Below are positions 62,415-64,000 of a stretch of DNA of 64,000 nucleotides, in pieces (the first letter of the stretch is position 1; each line of letters begins with the position of its first letter). A program made the position numbers and the translations under genes. The notes under the pieces are model-generated. The model was not told where the DNA came from. It saw only the letters and a program-made list of their open reading frames with translations, and did no database searches. The stretch is from Phycisphaerae bacterium (GTDB lineage: Bacteria > Planctomycetota > Phycisphaerae > Phycisphaerales > UBA1924). The DNA is taken from the NCBI GenBank assembly GCA_022180725.1, contig BQMO01000005.1:1-64000 (forward strand), given 5' to 3'.

Positions 62415-64000
62415 ATGCTGCGCGCCTTCGCCCTGGCCATCTTCCTCTCCGCCGCGTTGTTGTTCCTGGTGCAGCCCATGGCGGGCAAGTTCCTGCTCCC
62501 GGTGCTGGGGGGCAGCCCGGGGGTGTGGAACACGTGCATGGTGTTCTTCCAGGGGGTGCTGCTGCTGGGGTACCTCTATGCCCACGTGATCTCGACGCGC
62601 CTGCCGCTGCGGGGGCAGGTGGTGACACACGCCGGGCTGATCGTCTCGGCGGGCGCGTACCTGTTCTACCTGAACGTGTCGGAGGGGTCGATTCTCAAGG
62701 CCCTGACGGCGGGCGAAGCGGTGGCGACCAACTCGGACTCGCCCACGCTGTGGCTGATCGGGACGCTGGCGATGCTGGTCGGCCCGGGGTTCTTCGTCGT
62801 GTCGACGACCGGCCCGCTGCTCCAGAAATGGTTCAGCGCGACGGACGATCCGCGGGCGAAAGACCCGTACTTTCTGTACGCCGCCAGCAACGCGGGGAGC
62901 CTGCTGGGCCTGCTGAGTTATCCGTTCGTGGTCGAGCCGTGGTTGACGCGGCGGCAGCAGAGCGTGGGGTGGGCGCTGGGGTTCGCGGGGTTGGCGGTGC
63001 TGGTGGGCGTGGTGGGACGCCTGGCGGCGGCGCACGCGGCGGGGCGTCCCGCGCACGCCCCGGCTGATCTGAAAGCCGCTATGCCGTTGACCCCGGGCCG
63101 ACGCGTGCGCTGGGCCGTCCTGGCGCTGGTGCCCTCGAGCCTGATGCTGGGGGTGACGCAGCACATCGCCACGGACGTGGCCTCGGTGCCGCTGCTGTGG
63201 GTCGTCCCGCTGGCGCTGTACCTGGTGTCGTTCATCTGGGCGTATTCGCCGCGGGCGGCGTGGAAGGCGACGACGTGGGGGCGCCTCCTGCCCGTGGCGG
63301 TGCTCGCCGTCGGGTTCGCCATGATCGCCAACGCGCAGCACCCGGTGCTGGTGATCGCGGGGCTGCACATCGCAGGGTACTTCGTCGCGGCGATGATGTG
63401 CCACACGCTGCTGGCGGAAGATCGGCCCGACCCGGCGCACCTCACGGAGTATTACCTGCTGATGTCGGTGGGCGGGGTGCTGGGGGGGCTGCTCAATGCC
63501 GTCGTCGCGCCGCACCTGTTCAACGCGATCGCAGAATACCCGCTGATGATCGTGGCCGCATGCCTGCTGCGCCCGCAGGCGTGGAGCATCCTGCACGGAA
63601 AGCCCGGGCGGACATGGTGGCTTGAACCGGGGCTGGGCATGGCGGCGGGGGTAGTGATGTACGTGGGGGTGGTGGAACTCGACCGGGCGCTGCGCGGTGG
63701 GATGCTGGCGGCGTTCGTGAGCGACGACCCGGGGACGATCGGCCGGGTGAAGAACGCGGTGGGCGGCGGGGTGCCGGTGCTGGCGTTGGCGCTGCTCATG
63801 CTCCGCGGCGGATCGGTGCGGTTCGCGCTGGGGCTGGGGGGGGCACTGGCAGGGGCGATGGTCATCCTGGTGGGCCCCGGGGTGCTCGACAAGGAACGGA
63901 CCTTCTTCGGCGTGCACGTCGTCCAGACCGACCGGAACAACACCTACCGCATGCTGCGGCACGGCACGACGCTGCACGGGTTGCAGATCCGCACCGACCA
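62415..64000 (+). CDS. Spermidine-synthase-like membrane protein (partial, C-terminus missing)
   Basis: 528 complete codons run to the window end with no stop. The first 450 residues hold about ten to twelve membrane helices (FALAIFLSAALLFLVQPMAGKF, MLVGPGFFVVSTTGPLLQKW). Then comes FFGVHVVQTDRNNTYRMLRHGTTLHG, the opening of the spermidine-synthase-like domain of fused membrane proteins; the Rossmann part lies outside the window. Such fusions are common in planctomycetes and proteobacteria; their substrate is unproven. Confidence 0.88.
   Translation, partial: MLRAFALAIFLSAALLFLVQPMAGKFLLPVLGGSPGVWNTCMVFFQGVLLLGYLYAHVISTRLPLRGQVVTHAGLIVSAGAYLFYLNVSEGSILKALTAGEAVATNSDSPTLWLIGTLAMLVGPGFFVVSTTGPLLQKWFSATDDPRAKDPYFLYAASNAGSLLGLLSYPFVVEPWLTRRQQSVGWALGFAGLAVLVGVVGRLAAAHAAGRPAHAPADLKAAMPLTPGRRVRWAVLALVPSSLMLGVTQHIATDVASVPLLWVVPLALYLVSFIWAYSPRAAWKATTWGRLLPVAVLAVGFAMIANAQHPVLVIAGLHIAGYFVAAMMCHTLLAEDRPDPAHLTEYYLLMSVGGVLGGLLNAVVAPHLFNAIAEYPLMIVAACLLRPQAWSILHGKPGRTWWLEPGLGMAAGVVMYVGVVELDRALRGGMLAAFVSDDPGTIGRVKNAVGGGVPVLALALLMLRGGSVRFALGLGGALAGAMVILVGPGVLDKERTFFGVHVVQTDRNNTYRMLRHGTTLHGLQIRTD

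Overview
The window is a high-GC stretch of a bacterial chromosome that most probably comes from a planctomycete of the Phycisphaerae type. I infer this from a lone 16S rRNA gene, a DUF1501/DUF1800 gene pair, an H-X9-DG pseudopilin-like protein, HAF-repeat proteins with PEP-CTERM-like tails, and many secreted proteins ending in a cysteine-bounded double dockerin-like module. No phage structural genes, CRISPR array, tRNA gene or plasmid functions were seen.

Layout. 1-3213: edge of a sugar ABC permease gene, then a single-chain MmeI-like restriction-modification enzyme. 3366-5532: a 16S rRNA gene with its own candidate promoter and terminator and no linked tRNA, 23S or 5S. 5668-10561: comF, mcsB-mcsA (protein-arginine kinase), rpmB-rpmA, and a short uvrC. 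10592-14377: a divergent pair of secreted proteins (here A1 and B1). 14422-20678: der, miaA and topA. 20718-26309: small membrane and pseudopilin-like proteins, an M20 amidohydrolase, an HD-GYP protein and an anchored substrate-binding protein. 26373-30059: a second copy (A2/B2) of the A/B pair. 30139-34662: a Gln-rich membrane coiled-coil protein, an O-antigen-ligase-like protein, and small regulators. 34824-40760: a tight six-gene operon of leaderless LysM, OmpA-like and peptidoglycan-binding proteins plus two Cys-cluster proteins. 40768-44761: a secreted protein, recA, a dockerin remnant, DUF1634 and TauE. 44918-54755: CotH-like, DUF1501, DUF1800, DNRLRE and di-haem peroxidase genes, most ending in the dockerin-like module. 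54917-64000: glyQS, phenylalanine hydroxylase, a polyferredoxin-TPR/pentahaem pair, a HAD hydrolase and a partial spermidine-synthase-like membrane protein.

Two observations stand out. First, miaA carries a complete REP-associated (HUH/Y1-type) transposase inside its reading frame. The insert is bounded by a perfect 27-bp inverted repeat, and both MiaA halves stay in one 541-codon frame. Second, gene A2 has five copies of a heptanucleotide between its ribosome-binding site/ATG and the rest of the frame. As sequenced the ATG is out of frame, but removing one repeat restores a textbook signal peptide, so this is a candidate phase-variable switch on a secreted dockerin-tailed protein. Its paralogue A1 has no such tract.

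How the genes relate. Information processing (rRNA, L27/L28, Der, MiaA, TopA, RecA, UvrC, GlyQS) is interleaved with a large export programme. The dockerin-like tails on otherwise unrelated proteins, including two haem proteins, suggest a shared surface-attachment or assembly mechanism, but no cohesin partner was found in the window.
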